Below are positions 1-7,607 of a DNA stretch of 64,000 bases, one piece after another. The notes under the pieces are model-generated. The model saw nothing but the letters and a program-made list of their open reading frames with translations. It did not search any database and was not told where the DNA came from. The translations under genes were made by a program, and so were the position numbers. Positions within the stretch are counted from its first letter, which is position 1. Each line of letters starts with the position of its first letter. This DNA is from an uncultured Prevotella sp. (GTDB lineage: Bacteria > Bacteroidota > Bacteroidia > Bacteroidales > Bacteroidaceae), in NCBI GenBank assembly GCA_900314995.1, contig OMXK01000010.1, positions 57,832 through 121,831 of the forward strand, read 5' to 3'.

Positions 1-1398
1 CAGTTGGTAGAGGCTGATCGCTCTAAACTGGTGGCTGGCTATTCTGGTCAGACAGCAATCAAGACCAATCAGCTTGTTGATCAGGCATTGGGTGGCATCC
101 TCTTTATTGATGAAGCCTATACCCTCAAGTCGAGTGATGGTGATTCCTTTGGCGCCGAGGCAATTGATACATTGTTGAAGCGCTTGGAGGACGACCGCGG
201 CAAGTTCATTTGTATCGTGGCGGGCTATACGAATCAGATGCACGATTTCATTGATTCGAACCCGGGATTGAAGAGCCGCTTTACCCAGACCATTCATTTC
301 GACGACTATACACCAGACGAACTGACGGAGATCTTCTTGAATCTGGCTAAGAAAAAGAACTTCACTGTCGATGAGTCAACTCGCGATGCGATACACCGTC
401 AGTTTGAACAGCTCTATTTGCGCCGGGACAAGAATTTCGGCAATGCCCGAGAAGCTCGCAAGATATTTGATGAGGCCGTCGAGCGCCAGAGCCAGCGTCT
501 TGTTAAGCTGATGAACGATCCTGGATTCCAGGAGAGCGACATGTATAGTCTGAAGGCAGAGGATCTTCCGATGGCACAATCTGAAGCTGCACGTCCGCTC
601 GATGAGGTTCTGAATGAACTTGATGAGTTTGTCGGCATGCGTACAGTCAAGAATTCTATCCGTCGACTGGCTGTTCAGAGTATGTTCATGAAACAGCGTG
701 CTGCCATGGGTGCGGGTAGGGTACAGCAGATGGCGATGAATTTCGTGCTGACAGGTAATCCGGGAACAGGTAAGACCTCTATTGCCCGAAAGATGGGTGA
801 GATTCTTCAGGCTATGGAGATTCTGCCGACAAGCCGTGTGCTGGAGGTAAGCCGTGCCACCTTGGTAGGAAAATATATGGGCGAGACGCCGAAGATCGTG
901 AATAATACATGTGATAAAGCTATGGGCGGCATCCTCTTCATCGATGAGGCCTATACCCTCAGTGAGGGAGGAGACCAATATGGCAAAGAGGCGATCGATA
1001 CCCTGATGAAGCGCATGGAAGACGATCGTGGCAAGTTCGTGGTGATCGCTGCAGGCTATAAAGACAAGATGGATGACTTCATGCAGCTGAATCCAGGACT
1101 GGCCAGCCGATTCACCCATAAGCTCCACATCGATGACTATAACGAAGACGAGTTGCTCGCCATCTTTAAGTCAATGGCCCAGAAAGAACAGTATACCCTT
1201 TCTCAGACGGCTGAGTTCAAGGCTCTTGATACGATCTATAAGATGGTATTGGCAAAGGATGAGTCTTGGGGTAATGCCCGGGAGATGCGTAATCTGCTTG
1301 ACGCTACGATTCAGAAGCTGTCGCTCCGCGTATCGCAGATGCCACCTGACCAGGTAACGAAAGAAACATATCAGATTATATTACCAGAAGATATATAG
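1..1398 (+). CDS. CbxX/CfqX-type AAA+ ATPase, 5' end cut off
   Basis: This is the C-terminal part of a tandem AAA+ ATPase; the frame is open to base 1, so the start lies outside the window. The first AAA module keeps only its Walker B (ILFIDEAYTL, near 96-125) and arginine-finger half. The second is complete, with Walker A GNPGTGKT at 754-777 and Walker B at about 930-960. The paired GGILFIDEAYTL motifs and the family's AREARKIF/AREMRNLL helices mark the CbxX/CfqX (EccA-like) family, whose members remodel protein assemblies using ATP. It is followed after two bases by an FHA protein and then a PP2C phosphatase, so it probably belongs to a phospho-regulated module. The client protein is unknown. 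Confidence 0.9.
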   Translation, partial: QLVEADRSKLVAGYSGQTAIKTNQLVDQALGGILFIDEAYTLKSSDGDSFGAEAIDTLLKRLEDDRGKFICIVAGYTNQMHDFIDSNPGLKSRFTQTIHFDDYTPDELTEIFLNLAKKKNFTVDESTRDAIHRQFEQLYLRRDKNFGNAREARKIFDEAVERQSQRLVKLMNDPGFQESDMYSLKAEDLPMAQSEAARPLDEVLNELDEFVGMRTVKNSIRRLAVQSMFMKQRAAMGAGRVQQMAMNFVLTGNPGTGKTSIARKMGEILQAMEILPTSRVLEVSRATLVGKYMGETPKIVNNTCDKAMGGILFIDEAYTLSEGGDQYGKEAIDTLMKRMEDDRGKFVVIAAGYKDKMDDFMQLNPGLASRFTHKLHIDDYNEDELLAIFKSMAQKEQYTLSQTAEFKALDTIYKMVLAKDESWGNAREMRNLLDATIQKLSLRVSQMPPDQVTKETYQIILPEDI

Positions 1399-1400
1399 AA

Positions 1401-1952
1401 ATGATTATTTGTCCAACGTGTAAGGAAGAAATAGAGGACGATTCACGCTATTGTGACCAGTGCGGGCAGGCTCTGCTTTTCTGTAACCAGTGTGGCCGTG
1501 TCGGCATTGGCCGACGCTGTACATACTGCGGTGGCCTGATGGTTGCACCAGGTAACGATGGTAGTTCGTCATCGGCAAGTTCCTCGATGAGCTTTGCCAG
1601 TTTCGGCTCTATTGGTAATCAGGGAATCACCGAGTCGAAAGGCATGAATAGGATTCCGGAACTGACGCTGAAGAACGATAGTCTGAACATTCGTATCGTA
1701 GCGATGAACGGTGCTATCATCGGCCGTCGTCAAGGACCTTATACACAGTTCTTTGCAAATCATGCGTATGTGTCAGGTGTCCATGCTCAATTGAAATTTA
1801 ATCAGGAGACCGGCTGGTGCGTGGTGGATAAGCACTCCTCAAACGGAACAAAACTTAACCAGCATTCTATGCAGCCTGATGTGGAAATGAAATTGAGCAA
1901 TGGAGATATCCTGACGATTGCAAATATCAGTTTGCAAGTTATTATCATATAG
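1401..1952 (+). CDS. Zinc-ribbon plus FHA domain protein
   Basis: A 183-residue protein. Residues 1-45 carry four CxxC knuckles (CPTC, CDQC, CNQC, CTYC), a double zinc ribbon. A Ser/Gly-rich linker follows, then an FHA domain from about residue 95 to the end. The FHA hallmarks are visible: GRRQ, SGVHAQL and SSNGTKLN. FHA domains bind phosphothreonine peptides, so this is a likely reader of Ser/Thr phosphorylation. It sits between an AAA+ ATPase and a PP2C phosphatase with gaps of only 2 and 5 bases, which implies one operon and a shared signalling role. The phosphorylated partner and the kinase are not in the window. Confidence 0.9.
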   Translation: MIICPTCKEEIEDDSRYCDQCGQALLFCNQCGRVGIGRRCTYCGGLMVAPGNDGSSSSASSSMSFASFGSIGNQGITESKGMNRIPELTLKNDSLNIRIVAMNGAIIGRRQGPYTQFFANHAYVSGVHAQLKFNQETGWCVVDKHSSNGTKLNQHSMQPDVEMKLSNGDILTIANISLQVIII

Positions 1953-1957
1953 TAAAA

Positions 1958-2704
1958 ATGATTAGAATAGAGATAACGGCAGCGAGTAGAATAGGCTGTG
2001 TCAGACATCAGAATGAGGATATGATTTTGGTCGACAGCCATTTTATCCGTAATGATGATTATAAGACACTTGTAACATTAAACCATGACGACCGCTTTGT
2101 CGTGGCAGTAGCGGACGGCATGGGAGGCCATAACCGTGGCGATGTTGCCAGTAGCGATACCCTGAGGAGCCTGCAGTTCTATTACCACGATATTCCGACA
2201 GGTCTTAATCCAAGTGATTTTAATGAGGCCATAGTGGGGTGGTTAGACTATATCAACAATTTCATTGCTTCGAAAGGAAGGGCCGACGAGCAGTATAAGG
2301 GTATGGGAACAACGCTTGTGGGCATTGCCTACTACTATGGCGATTTCTATTCCATGAATTGCGGTGATAGTCGCCTGTATCGCTGGCGCGACGGACAATT
2401 GAAACAATTGACAACAGACCATTCTCTGAGTAACATGCTTGGTACAGAGAAGCATACAAGTATCATAACCAACTGCATAGGTGGTGGATGTAATACATCC
2501 TTTATTGATTTGGTGAAGATAACAGACGATATTCAGAGTGGTGACTGTTTCTTGCTTTGCAGTGATGGTTTGACAGATATGATCAGCAACGAGCAGATAG
2601 CAAGTCTGTTGGCCGAAGAGGCTGATGCCAATGCCTTGTGTAATGCTGCCATTACCGAAGGAGGATTTGACAATGTATCGTGTTGTTTGATGCAAATTAA
2701 ATAA
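1958..2704 (+). CDS. PP2C-family Ser/Thr protein phosphatase
   Basis: A 248-residue single-domain PP2C phosphatase of normal length. The metal-binding and catalytic motifs are present: RHQNED near residue 18, ADGMGGH near 50, GMGTT near 115, CGDSRLYR near 135, SDGLTDM near 205 and the terminal FDNVS. Such enzymes remove phosphate from Ser/Thr using two metal ions. As the third gene of the ATPase-FHA-PP2C operon it is the likely counter-enzyme to an unseen kinase upstream of the window. No transmembrane segment is visible, so it is expected in the cytoplasm. Confidence 0.93.
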   Translation: MIRIEITAASRIGCVRHQNEDMILVDSHFIRNDDYKTLVTLNHDDRFVVAVADGMGGHNRGDVASSDTLRSLQFYYHDIPTGLNPSDFNEAIVGWLDYINNFIASKGRADEQYKGMGTTLVGIAYYYGDFYSMNCGDSRLYRWRDGQLKQLTTDHSLSNMLGTEKHTSIITNCIGGGCNTSFIDLVKITDDIQSGDCFLLCSDGLTDMISNEQIASLLAEEADANALCNAAITEGGFDNVSCCLMQIK

Positions 2705-2726
2705 TTTCAATAGAATAGATTAGATA

Positions 2727-3644
2727 ATGCCATTAAGATTACCAGATAGATTACCTGCCATTGATATTCTGAAGAATGAGAATATCTTTGTCATGGACAA
2801 TTCCAGGGCCACTACACAGGATATACGCCCATTACGCATCGCCATCCTTAATCTGATGCCCCTGAAGATAACGACGGAGACCGATTTGATCCGACTGCTT
2901 TCCAATACCCCCTTGCAGTTGCAGATCAGTTTTATGAAACTTCGTAGCCATACATCCAAAAACACCCCGATTGAGCACATGATGATGTTCTATCGTGATT
3001 TCGAGGTGATGAGGCAGGAGAAGTTCGATGGTATGATCATCACAGGTGCCCCTGTGGAGACGCTCGACTTTGAGGAAGTTACCTATTGGGATGAGATCAA
3101 GGAGATCTTTGACTGGGCACGTACTCATGTTACCAGCACCTTGTATATCTGCTGGGCAGCACAGGCAGGATTGTTCTATCATTATGGCATTCCTAAGTAT
3201 CCGTTGAAGAAGAAGATGTTCGGAATCTTCCCCCAGCATCCTCTGGCTACATCGCTTCCTATTTTCCGTGGCTTTGATGATGTGTTTATGATGCCTCATA
3301 GCCGTCATACCGAGATCCACCGTGAAGATATTCTTGCCAACCCTGATCTTACACTGATCGCTGAGTCGCCAGATTGTGGTGTCAGTATGGTGATGGCCCG
3401 CAATGGGCGTGAATTCTATATTACGGGTCACCTTGAGTATGCGCCGAATACATTGGATAATGAATACAAGCGTGACAGGGGAATACGTGATGATGTCGAC
3501 TTGCCGAAGAACTATTATCTGGATGACAATCCCGATAATCCGCCTTTGGTCACTTGGCGCGCTCATGCCAATCTGCTTTATGCCAACTGGATAAACTACT
3601 ACGTTTACCAGGAAACGCCCTATAATATTGACGAAATTAAGTAG
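2727..3644 (+). CDS. metA: MetA-type homoserine O-acyltransferase, predicted acetyl-CoA type
   Basis: A 305-residue protein of the MetA family, which acylates homoserine for methionine synthesis. The catalytic Cys142 (in ICWAAQAG), His235 and Glu237 (in TGHLEY) fall at the same numbers as in E. coli MetA. Residue 111, in the motif GAPVET, is Glu. In characterised members Glu at this position gives acetyl-CoA use and Gly gives succinyl-CoA use, so this is more likely homoserine O-acetyltransferase despite its usual name. It lies 22 bases after the phosphatase. No met regulatory element is seen upstream. Confidence 0.92.
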   Translation: MPLRLPDRLPAIDILKNENIFVMDNSRATTQDIRPLRIAILNLMPLKITTETDLIRLLSNTPLQLQISFMKLRSHTSKNTPIEHMMMFYRDFEVMRQEKFDGMIITGAPVETLDFEEVTYWDEIKEIFDWARTHVTSTLYICWAAQAGLFYHYGIPKYPLKKKMFGIFPQHPLATSLPIFRGFDDVFMMPHSRHTEIHREDILANPDLTLIAESPDCGVSMVMARNGREFYITGHLEYAPNTLDNEYKRDRGIRDDVDLPKNYYLDDNPDNPPLVTWRAHANLLYANWINYYVYQETPYNIDEIK

Positions 3645-3652
3645 TATCTGTT

Positions 3653-5437
3653 TTGACGCCGTTAGAACTGTTAGCTCCTGCCAAGAATCTTGCCTGTGGA
3701 ATGGCCGCCATCGATCATGGGGCTGATGCGGTATATATCGGCGCACCGAAATACGGAGCGCGTGCAGCAGTTGGCAATAGTATCGGTGATATCCGGAAAC
3801 TGTGTGAATATGCGCATCCTTATGGTGTGAAGATCTATGTCACACTCAACACCATCGTCTATGATTCTGAACTGGAAGAGATCCATCGTCTGATAGATCA
3901 ACTGGCAGAGATTGGTGTTGATGCGATATTGGTGCAGGATATGGGACTGTTGCAGTTTCTGCAGGATAAGCCCTTTGAGATACATGCTTCTACGCAGACA
4001 GATAACCGCACAGCAGAAAAAGTCCGGTGGTTGCAGCAGGTGGGCTTCACAAGAGCGGTCTTGGCGCGCGAGTTGTCGGCGGAAGAGATTGCCGGGATTC
4101 ATCGGCAAGTCCCTGATATGGAACTGGAGGTGTTTGTCCACGGAGCTTTGTGCGTCAGCTATTCTGGCATCTGCTATGCCTCGCAGCATTGCTTCCAGCG
4201 TAGTGCCAATCGTGGTGAGTGTGCCCAGTTCTGCCGTATGCGGTTCTCGCTTGTCGATGCCGATGGGGTAGAGGTAGAACGCGAGCGCTACCTGCTTTCA
4301 CTCAAGGATATGAACCAGAGCGATAATCTGGAGAAACTGATCAGTGCCGGCGCTGTGTCGTTTAAGATTGAGGGACGGCTGAAGGATGTGGCATACGTGA
4401 AGAATGTAACTGCTGCTTATAGTGAACGCCTGAACGCCTTTATCCGTAAGCATCCCGAAAACTATTGCCGCGCTTCCAAAGGGCATTGCGAATACACGTT
4501 CTCACCTAATCTGAATCGCACCTTTAATCGTGGCTATACCACCTATTTCGTTAATGGCCGCCAACCAGATATCGCCTCGTTTGATACCCCAAAGGCGGTG
4601 GGTGAGTTTGTGGGTAAGGTGAAGGAGATTCGCAGCGATTCGTTTAATGTAGCCGGAACAGCCAGCTTCGCGAATGGTGATGGCCTTTGTTTTCAGAATG
4701 CCGATCGTCAGTTCGAGGGGCTCCGTGCTAACCGTGTGGTGGGTAATCGCATCTATCCCTATAAGATGCCAGCCGGATTACGTCCGGGAATGGCACTCTA
4801 TCGCAATAATGACCAGGAGTTTGAACGTGTTTTGTCAAAGCCCAGTGCAACCCGGAAGATAGCGATAACCATTGCTTTGCGTGCAGTCGATGATGGCTTT
4901 GAGCTAAGCGCAGGTGATGTCTCTTTGCATTTCGCAGCAGATCATCAGTTGGCGCAGAAATCTCCGCGCGAGAATCTTATTCGTCAGCTTTCCAAACTTG
5001 GCGATACCATTTATGAGTGTAGCGAGGTCGATATTCCTGATGATTTCAATTATTTCATCCCCAACAGCCAGCTGTCTGACATGCGTCGCCAGTTGGTGGA
5101 TGCCCTCAGTATGCCTCGTTGTGAAGTCAAGAAGGCTAGGGTAGGTGTACCGCCAGCTCTTGGGAATCTGAGTTATCTGAATAACATCTCCAACCATCTT
5201 TCGGCTTCCTTTTATGGCGCAGATGAGTTGTCAGCCTTTGAATTGCGAGGTGGTGACGGACCTATCATGCAGTGCCGCCATTGCTTGCGTTATGCACTTG
5301 GCTACTGCGTGAAGCATGGTGGAAGGCGCCCCGAATGGCACGAACCACTTTCTCTCGTCTTAGGCGATGGTCGCCGGTTCCGTCTTGAGTTTGATTGCCA
5401 ACATTGTCAGATGAATGTCTATGCGTCGACTCGTTAG
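3653..5437 (+). CDS. Peptidase U32 family protein (RlhA-like)
   Basis: A 594-residue U32-family protein. It starts MTPLELLAPAKN, the standard N-terminus of the family, from a TTG codon; no in-frame ATG gives the full motif, so TTG is preferred. The core signature lies near residues 165-190, with conserved cysteines in the YASQHCFQRSANRGEC and CRM segments, followed by FKIEGRLKD. A C-terminal region matches the extended DUF3656-type architecture. Large U32 proteins include RlhA, which hydroxylates 23S rRNA cytidine. A CRHC and a CQHC pair at the C-terminus could add a metal site. The role is inferred from family only. It starts 8 bases after metA. Confidence 0.85.
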   Translation: MTPLELLAPAKNLACGMAAIDHGADAVYIGAPKYGARAAVGNSIGDIRKLCEYAHPYGVKIYVTLNTIVYDSELEEIHRLIDQLAEIGVDAILVQDMGLLQFLQDKPFEIHASTQTDNRTAEKVRWLQQVGFTRAVLARELSAEEIAGIHRQVPDMELEVFVHGALCVSYSGICYASQHCFQRSANRGECAQFCRMRFSLVDADGVEVERERYLLSLKDMNQSDNLEKLISAGAVSFKIEGRLKDVAYVKNVTAAYSERLNAFIRKHPENYCRASKGHCEYTFSPNLNRTFNRGYTTYFVNGRQPDIASFDTPKAVGEFVGKVKEIRSDSFNVAGTASFANGDGLCFQNADRQFEGLRANRVVGNRIYPYKMPAGLRPGMALYRNNDQEFERVLSKPSATRKIAITIALRAVDDGFELSAGDVSLHFAADHQLAQKSPRENLIRQLSKLGDTIYECSEVDIPDDFNYFIPNSQLSDMRRQLVDALSMPRCEVKKARVGVPPALGNLSYLNNISNHLSASFYGADELSAFELRGGDGPIMQCRHCLRYALGYCVKHGGRRPEWHEPLSLVLGDGRRFRLEFDCQHCQMNVYASTR

Positions 5438-6365
5438 TTTGCTGTTTCTCGCGTTACTCTTGTGCGGCTGTTATAATCGTGGCCCGATTACGCCTGATGC
5501 CTGGGATCTGACAAGGCAACAGTTGGACTCGATCTCCTTCTATACGACCCATCATTATACACAGAACTTTAATTTTGTGGTCACTGGTGATTCTTTGGTT
5601 GTCGTAGCCCAGCAGCCCGAGGATATGGCCGTACCTGATGTCGTGTCTGTAGAGATACAGACGGAGTCGGGGGAATACCATAAAGACTCCATCACGCTTC
5701 TCCGGAACGAACGTATTGTCGTTGCCGACATCAAGACCGTCCCTTCAGACACCATTGATTCTGTCTGGGTGAAGGTTGCCCGCGACCAGTTGACTTTCGG
5801 GTGGGTACATGAGAGCGAGTTGTTGTCTAAGGTCTCGCCCGATGATCCCATCAGCCAGTTTATCGACTTTTTCTCTGATGCCCATCTGCTGATATTCCTG
5901 GCCTTCTGTGTGGTTGTCGTGGCGGCCTATGGTATCCGTCGTCTGTTGCGTCGTGGAGCAAAGATTGTGCATTTTAATGATATACCATCGTTTTATCCGA
6001 CGGCGTTGTGCCTGTTGGTGGCGTCCTCGGCCGTCCTCTATAGTTCCATCCAGCTTTTCGGAGCCGAGACATGGCGCCATTTCTATTATCATCCTTCGCT
6101 GAATCCTTTTGCCCTTCCGTTCTGGCTTGGCGTCTTCGTCTCTTCTGTGTGGGCGATAGTGATTGTAGCGATCGCAACGGTGGATGATGTGACACGCCAG
6201 CTCCCCTTGGGCGCTTCAATTCTTTATTTAAGTGGCTTGGGGGCTATTTGCGCTGTATGTTATGTCGTATTCAGCATAACAACCTTGTATTATGTAGGAT
6301 ATCCTTTGTTGATAGCCTATTATGTCTTTGCCTTCCGTCGCCTGTCCCTGCAAAATGGCATCTGA
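5415..6365 (+). CDS. Lipoprotein-type membrane protein of unknown function
   Basis: A 316-residue protein whose start overlaps the end of the U32 gene (ATG at 5415 or 5421), suggesting translational coupling. The N-terminus is a lipoprotein signal ending in LLLCGC. A soluble region of about 120 residues follows, with a short SH3-like stretch (VWVKVARDQLTFGWVHESEL). At least four hydrophobic segments are seen from about residue 155 onwards. The gene converges on hemW with 11 bases between stops. The family is not recognised. The layout suggests an envelope protein with an exposed N-terminal domain. Confidence 0.8.
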   Translation: MSMRRLVSLLFLALLLCGCYNRGPITPDAWDLTRQQLDSISFYTTHHYTQNFNFVVTGDSLVVVAQQPEDMAVPDVVSVEIQTESGEYHKDSITLLRNERIVVADIKTVPSDTIDSVWVKVARDQLTFGWVHESELLSKVSPDDPISQFIDFFSDAHLLIFLAFCVVVVAAYGIRRLLRRGAKIVHFNDIPSFYPTALCLLVASSAVLYSSIQLFGAETWRHFYYHPSLNPFALPFWLGVFVSSVWAIVIVAIATVDDVTRQLPLGASILYLSGLGAICAVCYVVFSITTLYYVGYPLLIAYYVFAFRRLSLQNGI

Positions 6366-6376
6366 GAATTGTCTGG

Positions 6377-7492
6377 CTAGGGCAGATAGATCAGATTACT
6401 CATGATCATGTCGCTGACGAAAAGTCCGCGTCGTGTAAGTCTTAGGCGATTGCCCTGGGTGCGTTCCAGCAGACCGTCGTCAAGATAACGTTGGGCATTC
6501 TCCAGACAGTAGGTGCGATGTTTGGGGGATAAAGCCTGCAGATCCAGACCTCTGCTTGTACGGAGTGCCACGGTGATGGCGTCATTGTAGCGCGTGTCGC
6601 AGTCGAGGCGTTCCTCTTCATAGATACGCTGGTTGTTGGCCATGCCTTGTATGTATTGCTTGATGTCGGCAATGTTCCAGCTTCGGCTTTCGATGTCGTA
6701 GGAGTGTGCAGCCGCACCGATGCCGATATAGGGTGTACCGTCCCAATAGCTGCTGTTATGCCGGGAGTGAAAGCCTGGGCGGGCAAAGTTGGACAGTTCG
6801 TATTGCTCATAACCGCCATCCTCCAGGCGATTGATGATTGTCTCATACATCTGCCGTTCCAGTTCTTCTTCTGTCTCTGTGATGTTTCCTTGCTGAAGCA
6901 TCTGCTGGAGCTGTGTATCCTCTTCGATCATCAGACAATAGGTGGAAATATGCTCCACTTGCAGTGAAAGAGCCTTGGCGATGTCGGCCTCGCAGTCTGC
7001 TATCGTCTCTCCCGGAAAACCATACATCAGATCGATGCTGATATTCTTAATGCCTGCGGCTCTGAGTCTGTCGACGGCAGTAGTTACTTGTTCTGCCGTA
7101 TGTCGGCGATGGAGAAATCTGAGGCGTTTGTCGTCAAATGTCTGTACACCCATGCTGATGCGGTTGACGGGCAGCTGGGTAAGGTCGTTGGCAAAACGCT
7201 CTGTCACGTCGTCAGGATTCACCTCGATGGTCACCTCGGCATCCTTTCCCACCTTATTATATATATACGCGCGATGAAGTATCTGCCGCAACTGGTCCGT
7301 CGTGAGCTGAGATGGCGTACCGCCGCCAAGATAAATCGTGCTGATATTCTCAGCTCCCTGGCACCTCATTTTCATCTCCTGACACAGGGCATCGACGTAC
7401 TGTTGGCGAAGATCCAGCATCGTCGTCGAAAAGAAGCCGCAATAGATACAACGGCTCTTACAAAATGGAATATGAATGTATAAACCTTGCAT
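6377..7492 (-). CDS. hemW: HemW-like radical SAM protein
   Basis: The protein starts MQGLYIHIPFCKSRC, the typical HemW opening. The frame is open to a GTG at 7501, but the ATG at 7492 gives the family N-terminus and is chosen. The radical SAM cluster motif is CKSRCIYC, with the extra Cys-Gly-Phe of coproporphyrinogen oxidase-like proteins, then a YLGGGTPS glycine motif. HemW members bind haem and deliver it to respiratory enzymes; they are often misnamed oxygen-independent coproporphyrinogen III oxidase. About 371 residues is normal for HemW and shorter than HemN. The gene is convergent with the membrane protein and divergent from the EF-G paralogue. Confidence 0.9.
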   Translation of the reverse strand: MQGLYIHIPFCKSRCIYCGFFSTTMLDLRQQYVDALCQEMKMRCQGAENISTIYLGGGTPSQLTTDQLRQILHRAYIYNKVGKDAEVTIEVNPDDVTERFANDLTQLPVNRISMGVQTFDDKRLRFLHRRHTAEQVTTAVDRLRAAGIKNISIDLMYGFPGETIADCEADIAKALSLQVEHISTYCLMIEEDTQLQQMLQQGNITETEEELERQMYETIINRLEDGGYEQYELSNFARPGFHSRHNSSYWDGTPYIGIGAAAHSYDIESRSWNIADIKQYIQGMANNQRIYEEERLDCDTRYNDAITVALRTSRGLDLQALSPKHRTYCLENAQRYLDDGLLERTQGNRLRLTRRGLFVSDMIMSNLIYLP

Positions 7493-7607
7493 TTTCGGCA
7501 CAAAAATACTAATTTAGTTTAATATTTGGAAGTTTTTTTTGGTGATTTGTGGGAAAATGTCTAATTTAGTGCCCCAAATGGAAATATTCACCTAAAACTA
7601 GAATGAT

